Program-made: the position numbers and the translations under genes
Shown: positions 11,311-22,449 of the stretch, one piece after another
Layout of the letters: every line of letters begins with the position of its first letter
Position numbering within the stretch: the stretch's first letter is position 1
The notes under the pieces: generated by a model
Seen by the model: the letters and a program-made list of their open reading frames with translations, nothing else
Told to the model about the DNA's origin: nothing
Database searches by the model: none
NCBI GenBank assembly: GCA_001557505.1
Contig: LSAX01000007.1
Coordinates: 2,542,001-2,606,000, forward strand
Direction of reading: 5' to 3'
DNA length: 64,000 nt
DNA from: Reticulascus tulasneorum
Lineage: Eukaryota > Ascomycota > Sordariomycetes > Glomerellales > Reticulascaceae

Positions 11311-13806
11311 TTTCAAGCTTACCACGCGTAGCAAAAATAAGCAGACTGTCCAAGGACTGAGGAGAACAGATGAGGGGGAAGAGCAGGATGGCTGCTGCTG
11401 CCATCTACTCTTGCTTTTTGTTTGACCGAATGTCGTTACCCGTGAGCCACTCGGTCATATACCCAACAGAGCCAATGATCGTGATGCCAGGTTCCCACGC
11501 AAACACGGGGCGCAGCCAATTGATGGGATCGCGTTATCTTGGTATTCACCTATGTGGGAAGTTTGTTCCCCCCATCTCGGGATGCAGCAGGCTCAATGTG
11601 GCCATGGGGCTAGGGAAGATGGTGGTGAGCAACCCAAATACCAGGAAAGCAGCAACACGTAACCCGTGGGACGACGCAGATGCATATTCTACTCTCCATC
11701 CCGGTGACTTGACTCGCGACCGTGGTATTGCAGCTCACTGCAGACAGCTGGCACCCGCTGCGTGTGGGCGCGCGTGTGTGTCGGCACATAGATCGGTCAA
11801 GCCGAGGTGGCAAAGGTCTCCCGATGGCTTGGGAAGCCACCGGTCCAGACAGGGCTCGGCCTCGGGAAGACGCAGAATCTTGACAAGGACTCGGAAACGT
11901 GATCTCCGTGGAAGTGAAGGGTCACGGTCATCGCAAACCGTTGCCGATGTGACTTGTCATTTTTTCCCTTTTCGATGGAGAACCTGCCCGGTGGGTTGTG
12001 CGACAAGCATACTGCAATGACAGCTGAAAGAGACCAAGCGACCCGGCCGCCAAGATGCGCCCCGCTGGCTTGGAGGCGTTTGCTTTGCTGTGAGACTGGG
12101 ATGGTTTGGATGCGTCCAGACCGGTGTGCTTCGGATTTCCAGATTAGTCATAGCTTTGCGACCAAAAAAGTTCGGTGAGATCCTCACCCTTGTGCGACAT
12201 ATAATATCAAGCTCATAAACCTTTCTTTCATTTTTTTCTTCGGGGCACCCTCACACCGCTGTGGAGATGGACCACCTCTGTTTGGAATGTCGATAGATGG
12301 CGTGAGGAGACACAGCGCAAGGAGTGTTTGAAACATCGGGACAGCGAACATTAACTTTCGCTACCTTTGCCCGACGGTCGTGAGAGCAAACCAGAAAGCC
12401 GCGATGTCTTAAGGTTTAATGGACGGTGCATGTTGATTACCCGCTAATTGCTTTTCGGCAAGTCAGAGACTCGGACGATCAAGCGTCCGCATTAGTTGGT
12501 GCAAGCTTTGGTTGTTCGTCAAAGCCATGTCCAGCACACTATCTTCTGGATGGACTTGTACGACATGTGGCGCTTGATTTCCCCGTACGTCGTACACCAT
12601 GCTGAGATAACGTGCTCGCTGTCCAAAAGGCTTCCGTCGCCTCGCGTCGGCACCAGCTGTTATTTAAGCTGTTATTTAAGCAATGATGATAAACCTTCCG
12701 TGCTCGTCGATAGCTAGCTTCGTAACTTCTGAAGTTTGGGCTTAGAGATTGGGTAGGCGTTTTCTGAAGGATGCGTTACCGACATGCAGTCGAATCCTAA
12801 TCCGTTTTTTTGAGGATGCATGTGTTCATTGGCCGACATCTACTACGTAGAGATGTTATGGCAGCTTAGCACGCGGCTGTGATGGGACATTCTAGCTCCT
12901 CAGCAGCTAAACTGGCCATCTGTAGATGAGGGGCACGAATTGCGTCCAGCTCGAGCGATATTCCCTGAAGTATGCTAGAGGTGTAGGCAACTGTGAGCAT
13001 CCGTGTGGCAATGAAACCGACACGATAACGAGGTTGGCATGCTGCAAATACCAACAGACCCGTATCATTCCCCTAACTTATTCCCTTGCTTTGTAGATTC
13101 CCTATGAAGATTTGCTCGTATATCAACCTAAGTCCTTCTTATTGGGTATAGAGTTGGAGAAGGTTTGGAGGTCAATGGGATAGCCCTTGGTCAGACCGAA
13201 AGATGATGCTAGCTTTCTGCAATCCATGGTGACTTTTTATGCGCACGCATTGGATGGTTGGTCTTAAGCAGAACTTGCCTGTTGTGAGTCTTCGTATTTC
13301 AGTCATAGATAACTGTAATCACTTGATCCATACTCTGCATGGGGCCAATGACACGTCCCCTTTCAAACACAGGACGATACTGTAACGATACCAGGGGAGG
13401 TATTCAAAGATACGCCTACCGGCTTGTTAGGACTTCAATTTCATCATCTTCTGCGGAAGTCCCATGTCGAAGCAGACCAGTAGCACAGCCAACACTGGAC
13501 AACCCAAAGAGAGGTTTCAATATCCCATTGATGCACATACTGTACAAAACCGACTGGATCTTCGTCCGCGCCAGCTACCAGGTGCCAGCCAAGGCCCATT
13601 AATAGCCACGGAGCATAAAATTATTGAAATCTAGCGAGCTGTGCCCTCCAAACCATGATTTCCTCCAGAGTAGCCCACGAGAGCTCTCCATTGCACTTGA
13701 ACAGAAAGGTAATGAAAGACGTATCACCACGCCGTGACTAGTCGATCTCAACTTTGTAAGCGACAGGTCTGTACGTTCCTCGCCTGTTCTTCACTTTTGT
13801 GGAAGC
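11311..13806. other. Intergenic, about 2.5 kb
   Basis: Promoter side of the pseudokinase, then sequence with frequent stops in all frames. A short direct repeat (gttatttaagct/gttatttaagca) lies at 12659-12682. No gene recognised. Confidence 0.55.
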
Positions 13807-14560
13807 TTAGGTTGAAACGGTCTCCTTGACATCCTGCTTGACGTCTTCTATGATGCCAGTTACACTGTTCTTCTTCGACCGCTCGTACAGCCCAATTCGA
13901 GTAAGCTGGATGACACCGACGATACCGAGGAAGAAGTTGACAGCCGCAAGCCTATGCGAGGGTTTAGTATGGTTCGGAGAAGCTTTGGTCTGTAAATACG
14001 CACAGGTAGTTCTTCGGCTTGATGATCAAGCACCATCGAGTCCAGATAATACCTGTGGCGGTCAGGGCTCCGTTCTGCGTTGCAGAAAGCTTCTCCGCTG
14101 GACGGGCAAAATCCGCAACACCAGCAAGGACGAGGCACCACTATGGAGGAGGACTGTTAGCACGTCGTGCCATGTATCAAGCTTCGCATCCATAGTATGA
14201 GGTAGGCACGTGACATGCAGCTCGGCCGCATTCTCTTAGGGCTGTAGAGTTATAACATACCTTCATGACAGGAGCCCTAGACAAGCAGCATTAGCAACAT
14301 ATACCGGATCTGCAATAGGATATCCCGGAGCTTAAATACCAGAAATGAACCGTCTTCAAGCCGATCGGACTATCCCACATCCTCTTGAACCAACTTGGAG
14401 TCTCGGCACCCGCGGTTGTGCTCTGATATCTCCTTGAACTCTCCCGGAAGTTGGCTCTCCAGTTCGTCGTCCGCGAGAAGGCATTTCGTGTCTGGGCATG
14501 GAAAGCCTGCTGGTGGAAAAGCGGCCGCGCCGATCGGAAGAAGTTGCTGGTTGGGGCCAT
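13807..14560 (-). CDS. Mitochondrial pyruvate carrier subunit (MPC2/MPC3 type)
   Basis: Subunit of the inner-membrane heterodimer that imports pyruvate into mitochondria. It starts MAPTSNFFRSARPLF and has a presequence rich in Arg, Ser and Gln up to about residue 45, which is longer than in animal MPC2. The core follows: ETPSWFKRMWDSPIGLKTVHFW, then, after introns, APVMKWCLVLAGVADFARPAEKLS, QNGALTATGIIWTRWCLIIKPKNYL and AAVNFFLGIVGVIQLTRI. That is the usual three membrane segments and the conserved WTRW...IIPKNY block. The tail is VTGIIEDVKQDVKETVST. At least three introns are present; the small exon at about 14267-14280 is inferred and its edges are uncertain. It shares a 413-bp divergent promoter with the complex I gene. 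Confidence 0.88.
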
Positions 14561-14973
14561 TATGCGCCGTCAATTCGGAGATCTCTGCGATGTGCACCTC
14601 TCGTGTTATGCTCGTCTTGTAGATAAGTCGAGTCGCACTCAGATCGGAGGGGAGTGGAGAGGTTCTAGTATCGCGGAAGCTGTTGACTCAACGTTTGGTG
14701 TTGAGGAAGATGGACGTCCGGTGATGGGCGGGCAACTTTTGCTGGGGCTAGGATGGCGGAGTTAACCCGGGCACAAGGTACGTACAAGCGAAGATCGGAA
14801 AGATTATGCATGCCAGACCCGGATATGCACAAAATTGCCAAGCATTTATGCAAAGTGGATCTTGAGCAACATCTCGTCAACCTCAATCCATACTTTCTTA
14901 AGCTTCCGGCTCCAACTCAGACCAATTGAACCGTTTTCTTCGAGTGTGCAGCCACCGCCGGCGAAGAGCAATT
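14561..14973. promoter_or_regulatory. Divergent promoter of MPC subunit and complex I B8 subunit
   Basis: 413 bp separate the two start codons, which face away from each other. Both products act in the mitochondrial inner membrane in pyruvate oxidation and respiration, so shared control is plausible. No specific factor site is claimed. Confidence 0.5.
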
Positions 14974-15447
14974 ATGTCGAGCAAATACGCGTTCAGCAAG
15001 GCCCTAAAGGAGGTACGATTCCTCTTCTGCCAGACTTCAGAGCACAGCGCGGCAACACGGTCAGTCTCTCCCAAGCAAGCTTCCGGCGAAGCTTCTCCTT
15101 CAAACCACTCTTATAGAGGCCAATCGCTAACTGCCTCGAGCAGGTCATTCTTGACGAGAGCTTATCCTACCATGAAGAAGAACAACCCGCAGACGCCCAT
15201 CATGCTTCGAGAAGCATCCGGCACATTACCGAAAGTGTTTGCGAGATACGGTTAGCATCGACGCAGGACAAGGCAATGGGACTCTACTAACTGACGTTAC
15301 AGAGCTTGGACAAGAAAAGAGCCAGTCATTAGAAGGTTGGTTTTTGCAACATGGTGGCCACGATCTCTCAAAGCTAACATGGTGACAGGTTTGACGGACA
15401 AGCAGATCGAGGACACTGTCACGGGTTTGGTAAAGACAGGCATATAA
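14974..15447 (+). CDS. NADH:ubiquinone oxidoreductase 10.5 kDa subunit (NDUFA2/B8 type)
   Basis: Accessory subunit of respiratory complex I with a thioredoxin-like fold. Exons 14974-15059, 15144-15250, 15303-15335 and 15389-15447 join to 94 residues, the normal size for the family. The N terminus MSSKYAFSKALKEVRFLFCQ is typical of fungal B8, followed by FLTRAYPTMKKNNPQTPIMLREA, the most conserved stretch, and FARYELGQEKSQSLEGLTDKQIE near the end. One exon is only 33 nt. The first donor is GTCAGT; all joins preserve the frame. Confidence 0.92.
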
Positions 15448-15990
15448 ACATGGACGAGAGGCAGAAAGAATAGAATACTGTGTATAACATACCTGCTACG
15501 GGCAATGTATTACTGTGAGGGTCAATAGTGATCTGAAATGAGGCTCTGAATTATAAGCCACTGAGTTACAACATCCCCTTCCCCAAATCTGGATACCAAG
15601 ATTCGGGGTCCATCCCTTCCGTGGTCGCTTCTTAATCTTCAGTGCCTCCACTTTACAAGTCTGCAGCTCTCAATCACAATTATCAATAACAACGAAACAG
15701 AGCATCGAAGGGTCTATCTACTTTATCCATTCTGTCTCATTCTGCGTATACTGGGTTCCAAAGAGTTGTTGACTACTCTACAAAGTTCATGTTGGATATC
15801 CATCCTACAAATCCAAATACGCCCCGCGGAATCCATTCCCACCTTAACGCTTGTCTGCCTCACCAAGACTCTTTCGGTGCTCAGTCAAGAGTTTGTGAGC
15901 AGGACTCTCAGCGTTATCGACATGATCAGGCTCGTTTTCATTTCCATCCATTCGCGACTCAACCCCATTGCCATTAGGTCCGGCTCCATC
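15448..15990. other. Convergent 3' intergenic region
   Basis: Between the ends of the complex I gene and the large unknown gene. No coding signal seen. Confidence 0.6.
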
Positions 15991-18900
15991 CTACATCTTG
16001 CCACCATCCTTCTTGGTCTTCGCAATATTTTCTCCACTTTCCTCGCTTGCGGATTTCTCAGCCGCAGCTTTATTAGCAACACCTCCTACATCCGCTTTTG
16101 TTGGGGATCCAGCAGCAGCACCGACTGAAGATGCGGATCTGGACGTCTTGCCTCCCCAAGCACCTGAGGGATGCGTCACCGACGGTGTGGAATCGCGAGC
16201 TGGGACGGGGAGCTCCGGCCATTCAGTTTTGTTGAGAGGAATGTTGTTAGGGCTGGTTGCAGGTCCTTTCTCTTGAGGTGTACCGCGGTGTGGCTTAAAT
16301 CCCTGCTTGCTGTTCTGGCGGTTGTGCTTGCCATTCTTGAAGCCGAAGGATCGGCTGTGGTGATGTTGATACGGTTGCTTCTTTGCTTTCTCCGAAGAAA
16401 CGGAAGTCTGAGATTCCTTTGGGGCTTGTGGAAGAGAGCGGGTAGGCAGAGAACGGATATTTTGCTCAAGTTCAGCTGCCTGAGTCCCTGCTGTGGGATT
16501 CTTGACGGCAACTTCCTCGATCGGTTTCTCCCGCAGAGAGTGGCTCTTGTCGCTTGCAGGGGAAGTGGTTGTTGGTGTCAATGTGTGCGAAGTCTTGCTA
16601 GAGCCACTGGAGTGAGCAGGAACCAAAGGAATGGGAGCAAGCTTGACGGGAGAATTTGCGTTCTTGTAAGCTGCAGATGGGGATATGAATTCCTTGGCGG
16701 CTGGATTCAAGGCAAGTTTGGCACGCGCTGGGTTACCATTGTCCTGAGTCTTCTGCTTCTGGGGAGTAGTGAGTCTTTTGGGAGACTGTGACGGTCGCTC
16801 TAAGCTAGACTTGTCCTGCTCTCCACTCGACTGTCTCTCCTTTGCAGTGTGGAAGCTGAAGACGGTGCTTGCAGAAGACGTTGGGAAATCAAAGTCCGAA
16901 GATGGTGGTCCAACAAGAGTAGCGGAGCCACTAGCAGGATCGCTATTTTGAGACGCATTTCTGGCGGCAATGATATTGAGTCGCGGCGGTTGGTTTTTGC
17001 GACCCTTCGGTCGGCGAAGAGACCCTCCTGATTCAGCACGATACGTCTTGGGGCCTGTGGTTAGGTGCTCCTCAGACTCCTCAGTCTGCCACTTCTTGAG
17101 CCATTCCGATCTCAACGCGATAGCTTCTGCCTCCTTTGAGTCAAGTTCGGGGGAAGTTTCAACCTTGTTTCGCTTTATCTCGATTGGTTGTGGGAGAGGC
17201 CCAAAGATCTCCTGTCGCTTTCTTTTGGTTGGGGAGTCGGGTCGAGAAATCTCAGGTTCTTTCGAAGTGGCTGTTGCACTCTCTGGTGCCACTTCTTCGG
17301 GCGTGCCATTCTTGATACTCTGGGCTTCACCCTCGGTGGTGGTGACCTGTGTATATTTCTTGAAAGGCTTCTTCTTTTTCTTCTTATTTTTCTTATTGTT
17401 TGTGTCTGTGACATCCTCCTGCGCAGTTGGTTGTGTCAGTGATATTTCGTCCTTCTTATCAGTCTTAATATCAGCCGCAATATGGTTTCCTGGTTTGGTA
17501 ACAGCAACAGAATCGGTATGAATCGGCTCGGGTTGGATTTCCTTCCCCTTATCAACATTGAGACTGGCCGCACTAAACTTGGGAGGAGAGTTTGAGCGCG
17601 ATCGCGCCATGATAGCCTCATGGCTGGGGACTGCCACCTTGGTAGCAGGCGCTCGAAATTCTTTCTCCAATGAAACAATGGCATTGGATGCTTTGGCTGG
17701 TGTCTCTGGAAGGCAGACTTTAATCTTACCACATTTGCTGCTTGCGCTACCGGGGCTTCTTTTTGGAGCTTCACCACCCTCAAGATCTGAAAGCTCTTCT
17801 TCTGAAGCAGGCTTGGACCGCCAGTCCTCGTAAAAAGAAACGACTTGCTTCTCCGGGGTTCGAGGGTGCTTGGCGATGGCAGGTACGGTAGACTCCTGCT
17901 TCGGAGGTTCGAGTGGAGGAAAAATCGGCGGGAGAGCAGGAATGGCGCTATGAGGTGCTGCATGCTGATTTATACCGGGATGCTGAGATTGATAAGGAGT
18001 AGGACGCATAAATGATACAGGAGTCATCTGTCCGCTAGGGACCTGCTCTCGACGGCTGATTGGCGGTGGGGGCAAACCAGCAGAGACACACAGCTGTTGG
18101 TATGGTGGTAGATGAGCGACTTTCTCCATATCAGGCCCAGAAGGATATCGGCTAGCAACATGAGAGAGAGGCAGCTGTGGAGCGGCGGTTGGGTTAGAAA
18201 TGCGTCGTGGTTGTCTGGGCTGTAGATGCAGGGTTTTGAAAAACTCCGGCGCATGCTTGGATCGGTGTATAATAGCCGTATTGACACTGCATCCCAGCTC
18301 AGAGCAGTACATGTCGGGCAAACGAGCGATTTCAACAATGCATTCATCACTCTTGTATCTATCAAATTGGTCAGCGGCTGTGTCGAAGGACCCTATGTTT
18401 CAAAGGCAAAGAATCTTACTGAACCAACACCATCGGCTGTGGCGATTTCTTATGTGGGCTGGGTTTGTACATGGTCACCGATTCAACCAAACCCCATTGA
18501 GACATGAGGACGAACAGTCGATCCTGTATCTCCTCTATGGTAGCCGTTGGGTGAGGACTCAGGAACAGTAAAACAGAGGAGGCGCGAGAAGTGCACCAGT
18601 TGCAGGAACAATTTTTGTAAGCGGCTTTATCAGGATTGAACCTGTTTGGGCAGTTGGGATTGGATGAAGTGGATGACCAAGCTCGGGGACGCTCCGTTGG
18701 TGGTGAACGGCGCCAGACCGGGCCATGAATTGACTCATCAACATTTTCTGCTCGCTGCCAGCCTTTGGGGTCTGTTTCAATATTAATATTGGCCAATATG
18801 TGAGAGGAGGCAATGGCGGATGCTCTTACCTGAGTTCTGAGAAGACACATGGGGGTCAATACTCTGTGGGGGTTCGATAGACTGCTGCACGTGTGAATGT

Positions 18901-20689
18901 TGTGGGAGCTCTGCAGATGGTTCTTTAGTGAGGTCTCGAGGGTCTTGCTCGCTAGCAATAGGAGCAGATGAAGTTCTCTGAATATCTTGAGCAACTGCAG
19001 AAGAAGTTGCAAGAACTGAGGCAGCCCCGCTTCCGTTTCCAGCAGTTGAGACCATGCCATGATGGAGACCAGCAGATGTGATCGGATTGTTGTTCTGCGG
19101 CAGTTGGCTAGCGCGGATTGGAGTACGGTACTGAACAAAAGATGCTGGCTTGATACCAATAGACTGCTGAGGCAATCTGTTTCCCGGAACTGCACCAGGC
19201 AACAACGGCGGTGGTGGTGCTTGAGGTCCTTCGTATGGCTGGGCAACACCGTCTGGTCCCGGAGCAAATGGGATGGGATGGGCGAGTGGATGCTTAACAG
19301 GAGCCAACGTATGATAGTGGAACATGTTGGAATCCGCGTAGGGTGAGACATGGGAGCCATGAGTGACGCTATTAATCGGCACCAATACAGGAGGTGCGTT
19401 CAGAGTGTTTGGTGCAGTAGTGACTGGTTGAGCCACATTCTTCCCTGAAACAACAGCAGTGACAAGAGACGGCTTAGATGAAGTGTCTGTTGCTGTGGCT
19501 GTACCACGACTCAAAACACGAGGATTGGTTGCAATGGCTGGCGTAGTTGGGGTATCCTCCTTCTAGGATGGGTTGCCTCCGTCCTTGCCTGGTCCACGAT
19601 AGCTGGAGCCATTCACGATCACAGGAGGGGGTGGTTGCTTTGCAGAGGCAGGTCCTGTATTCTTGGCAACAGCTTCAGAGTCCCGAGTTCTCCCAGATGG
19701 GTTTTTGTCCGCCTTTCCTGTTGGTGGGCTTAACCTGGACACCACATCAATGCCATCCATGGCCAGAAGATCTATAGGAGGCAATCCACTGGCTGTGGAG
19801 TAGGTTGGCTGTCCGGCTGCACCCATACTTAGTTAGCGCATAAATGGAGACACTGCTCAGCTCACTTACACAGCCAGTTATGTATCGTGCTCGTCATGTA
19901 GGCGGTCATCACCCCGTTGTGTGGAAATACAGCCGGGGTGGCCCATTTCTTGTTGAAGACCTGAGCATGCCGATGGGCAAGGGCTGCTCTAAGCAAGGTG
20001 AGGTCAAAAAGATCAAGGTTTTTGACTTCCTCCAGCTCTACTGGGCTGAGGATGCGAAGAATATCCTTGTTAAGGTCCCAGTTTGCAAGCTTGTTTCTAT
20101 TTTCGGCATCCTGTAGCCACTCATCTGCCCAGAATCCAACCTCAAATGCAACCTGTGCATGGAGGTTTTTGAGAATGATTTGGTTCTCGTCATAAAGATG
20201 AACGATGACATTCCACATATTCAGGGGTCCTAGGAAGTAGATGTCGTAAGCATCAAAGTAGTCATAGAGATCGTTCCAGACCTCAGGTTTGATCATATTC
20301 TTCATATCCTTCCAGTGCTTCTTTCGGATGCTGTTGCAGTACTTCTGAATCTTCTCGGCATTCCAAAGGTGGAGGCTGCGGAACGGGAGGATGTGGTCCA
20401 TTTTTCGAGGCTTGAACGTTCCGTGGTCTGTAGAGAAGATAGCCTTGACAACAACTGTAGGGTTGACATAGAATCCCATGCCAAGGTAGTCTTCAGCATA
20501 GCTTGTAGGCACCACATTCGGGGCAGTGGGAGCCATCTTGTAGTTGCTGGGGATGCCGTTGGGATAGGCTTCATAGAAGGCCTTTTGAAAAGACCAGTTT
20601 TGGTGGTTATTGGGATGGGCCAGGGGGCCCATTCGGACTTTAGTATGGTCCAGGGGATGCTCCCCGATGGGCGTGAGAACAGGAGCCAT
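15991..20689 (-). CDS. Large unrecognised protein with RRM-like segment; reading frame interrupted by one UAG
   Basis: Exons 19870-20689, 18830-19816, 18420-18771 and 15991-18358 close in frame to 1509 codons including the final stop, apart from one UAG at codon 358 (19563-19565). Residues 1-290 form a compact, Trp- and Tyr-rich region I cannot assign (MAPVLTPIGEHPLDHTKVRM onward). Residues about 290-600 are low-complexity Pro/Ser/Thr. Around residues 643-661 lies C-x12-C-x-C-x2-C, then an RRM-like pattern: VLLFLSP strand, TIEEIQDRLFVLMSQW helix, VTMYKP, PMVLVQYKS strand and ECIVEIARL helix. The last 750 residues are disordered, with a Lys-rich tract (KKNKKKKKK) and a basic KNGKHNRQNSKQ patch, which suggests RNA binding. 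The intron at 19817-19869 (GTAAGT, branch GCTAACT, TGCAG) joins the N-terminal domain to the rest. A 5'UTR intron at about 20705-21039 is likely. Either one gene read through editing, or two genes, or a pseudogene. Confidence 0.7.
19554..19569 (-). promoter_or_regulatory. UAG codon at a hairpin loop: candidate A-to-I editing site
   Basis: On the minus strand the bases AUCCU and AGGAU form a 5-bp stem around the 6-nt loop AGAAGG. The A of the in-frame UAG (19564) is the first loop base and is preceded by U. In perithecia of Fusarium, Neurospora and Sordaria, A-to-I editing prefers a U at -1 and hairpin loops, and changes UAG to UGG (Trp). Placement is seen in the sequence; editing is inferred. 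Confidence 0.45.
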
Positions 20690-21914
20690 ACTGACTGTAT
20701 ACCTGTGGTATGGTGATTAGCACACAATATAGAACGAAGAATTCCTGTTCAGAGATATGAACTGATCCCGGATGCCAAAATGAAAGTGAGAATGTTTTGA
20801 GTGTATGATGCAGATAGTGTCCTCGACGAGTTTTCAGGCATGCGGGAAGGCACCAGGGGGGCATGCCGAAAGCACCATCCTGTCAACAGATGAGGAGAGT
20901 AGAAGGTGTTCCCAACGGGAAGTGTATACCTCGGTCAGGAGAGTATGTGAGGCAAGCCAGTGCAACGAGCAGGCCAGCAGCTCGCAGGGAAGGGCAGCGA
21001 TGATGGTGATTGGGAGGGCAAAGAAGGAGGGCGACGTACCTGGACTAATCAAAACACGGCATGAAATATAGTGCCAGGTTAGATGTTGTCCGAGGAAACA
21101 ATTCGAATCGGGTCAGGCGAACTCGTGGAGTTGAGTCAAGATCAGGGAGATATCTCTCGGAAATACACCGTATGCAAAAGTGCTCGATGTTAGGGTTGGC
21201 TGTATGCGAGACGAGGGGGTGAGAAGTCGAAGGGTTGGTTTGGAAAGATCTAATATGAGAAGGAGACATGACAGGGGAGCGACAAACAGAAAGAAAGCTG
21301 TTTTCAGCAGGACTCACAAGGTGAGGTGCAAAGTGAAGTGAATGTGAAGAACCCGGGTCATGATAAAGTGATCCAGAGGGCAGTGCGGGGCTATTTGATG
21401 AAAGGCTACCACCATTACTGAATGGGTGCAATATGAAGTGTCAATATGAAGTGTCAAGCAGTTCTCACATGATTTGCTCATCAGAATAGAATCAGCGATT
21501 GAGGGCTCATAGGGTACTCTGGACTCAAAGTTCTCTAGATACCAAACCTGCTTCAAAATCCATACCAAGGCCCAAACCCATTACTTCCCCAATCTAGACA
21601 AGGAACTTGAATGATATAGAAAAACCAGTAACAGAGTATGTTGCGTCTGGCCCAGGTGAGTGTCTGTTTCTGATGGACTTCTATCGAGTCTGGAAAGAAT
21701 GATTTTGATATACAAAGCATGTGTACCATAAGTTAAATGTCATGCTTGAAATCAGCAGCGCGATATCAAATGTCAATAATTTCGTCTCACATTCGCAGCG
21801 TCATAATAGTCCTTTATTTCGAATCGAAGAGTTCATGATGGACTGGGGATTCAGAGGGTTCCATAATACATGGCGTACAAAGATACAGAAATAGGGTCTG
21901 AACAGACAAAGCAC
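20690..21914. other. Promoter/5'UTR region of the large gene
   Basis: On the minus strand GTACGT at 21039 and GTGCTAATC...CCACAG ending at 20705 fit a 335-nt 5'UTR intron. Otherwise no gene seen; the right end is the 3' flank of the FMP46-like gene. Confidence 0.5.
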
Positions 21915-22449
21915 CTATGCTTTGTTCTGGAGATTGAGAAGTCTCAGAATCTCAGACTCATTATCACCAGCAACTGCTTTGCCATTGTTCCAGTCCACTA
22001 CCTGTATGTTTGTGTGAGCTCTGGTAAGATATGGAAGTGAGAGGGAGAGACTTACCACTGGCCGTTGAAAGTTCTCGCTACTCTCTTTGAACTTCTTCAG
22101 AGCGTCTTTTTCCGAAGAGGCACCCTTAATTATTGATGAAATCCTGCTCTGTCCCACGTACTCCAAGATCGTCTGGACCTGGTCGCTAGTTGGTGGATCC
22201 TCCGTCACGTTAAGTTCGAAATCCGTCCGTCGAGGAGCTGTCTGCGCACTATGATCACTGGCTTGATCTTCGGTCGCAGGTTGAGAAGCATTGGCAGACG
22301 CCTGCTTGAGCATGGTCGCAACCCTCACAGAAGCAGGGGAGCCTGCCTTGTGGAAGAGAGTGACAATGTCGAGAGGTTTGTGCTGACTTCAAGTTAGGTA
22401 ATGTGTCTGGTTAGGCGATTTATGAGTGGAGTCTTACGAATCGAAACAT
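21915..22449 (-). CDS. FMP46-like thioredoxin-fold protein (DUF1687), probably mitochondrial
   Basis: Exons 22438-22449 (12 nt, MFRF), 22056-22382 and 21915-22001 join to 141 residues. The opening MFRFHKPLDIVTLFHKAGSP and the block SVRVATMLKQASANAS fit the DUF1687/Fmp46 family, described as putative mitochondrial redox proteins with a thioredoxin fold. Further matches are FELNVTEDPPTSDQVQTILE, IIKGASSEKDALKKF and VDWNNGKAVAGDNESEIL. The translated protein has no cysteine, so a thiol redox activity is doubtful for this member. The second intron is 54 nt, a multiple of three, so retaining it would add 18 codons without a stop. The four-codon first exon is fixed by the conserved start. Confidence 0.82.

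Noticed and set aside
19832..19869. 38-nt intron with GTGAGC donor joining the N-terminal exon to ATGGGTGCA
   Set aside because: Too short, with the branch site only four bases from the acceptor; the 52-nt intron ending TGCAG is in frame and fully consensus.
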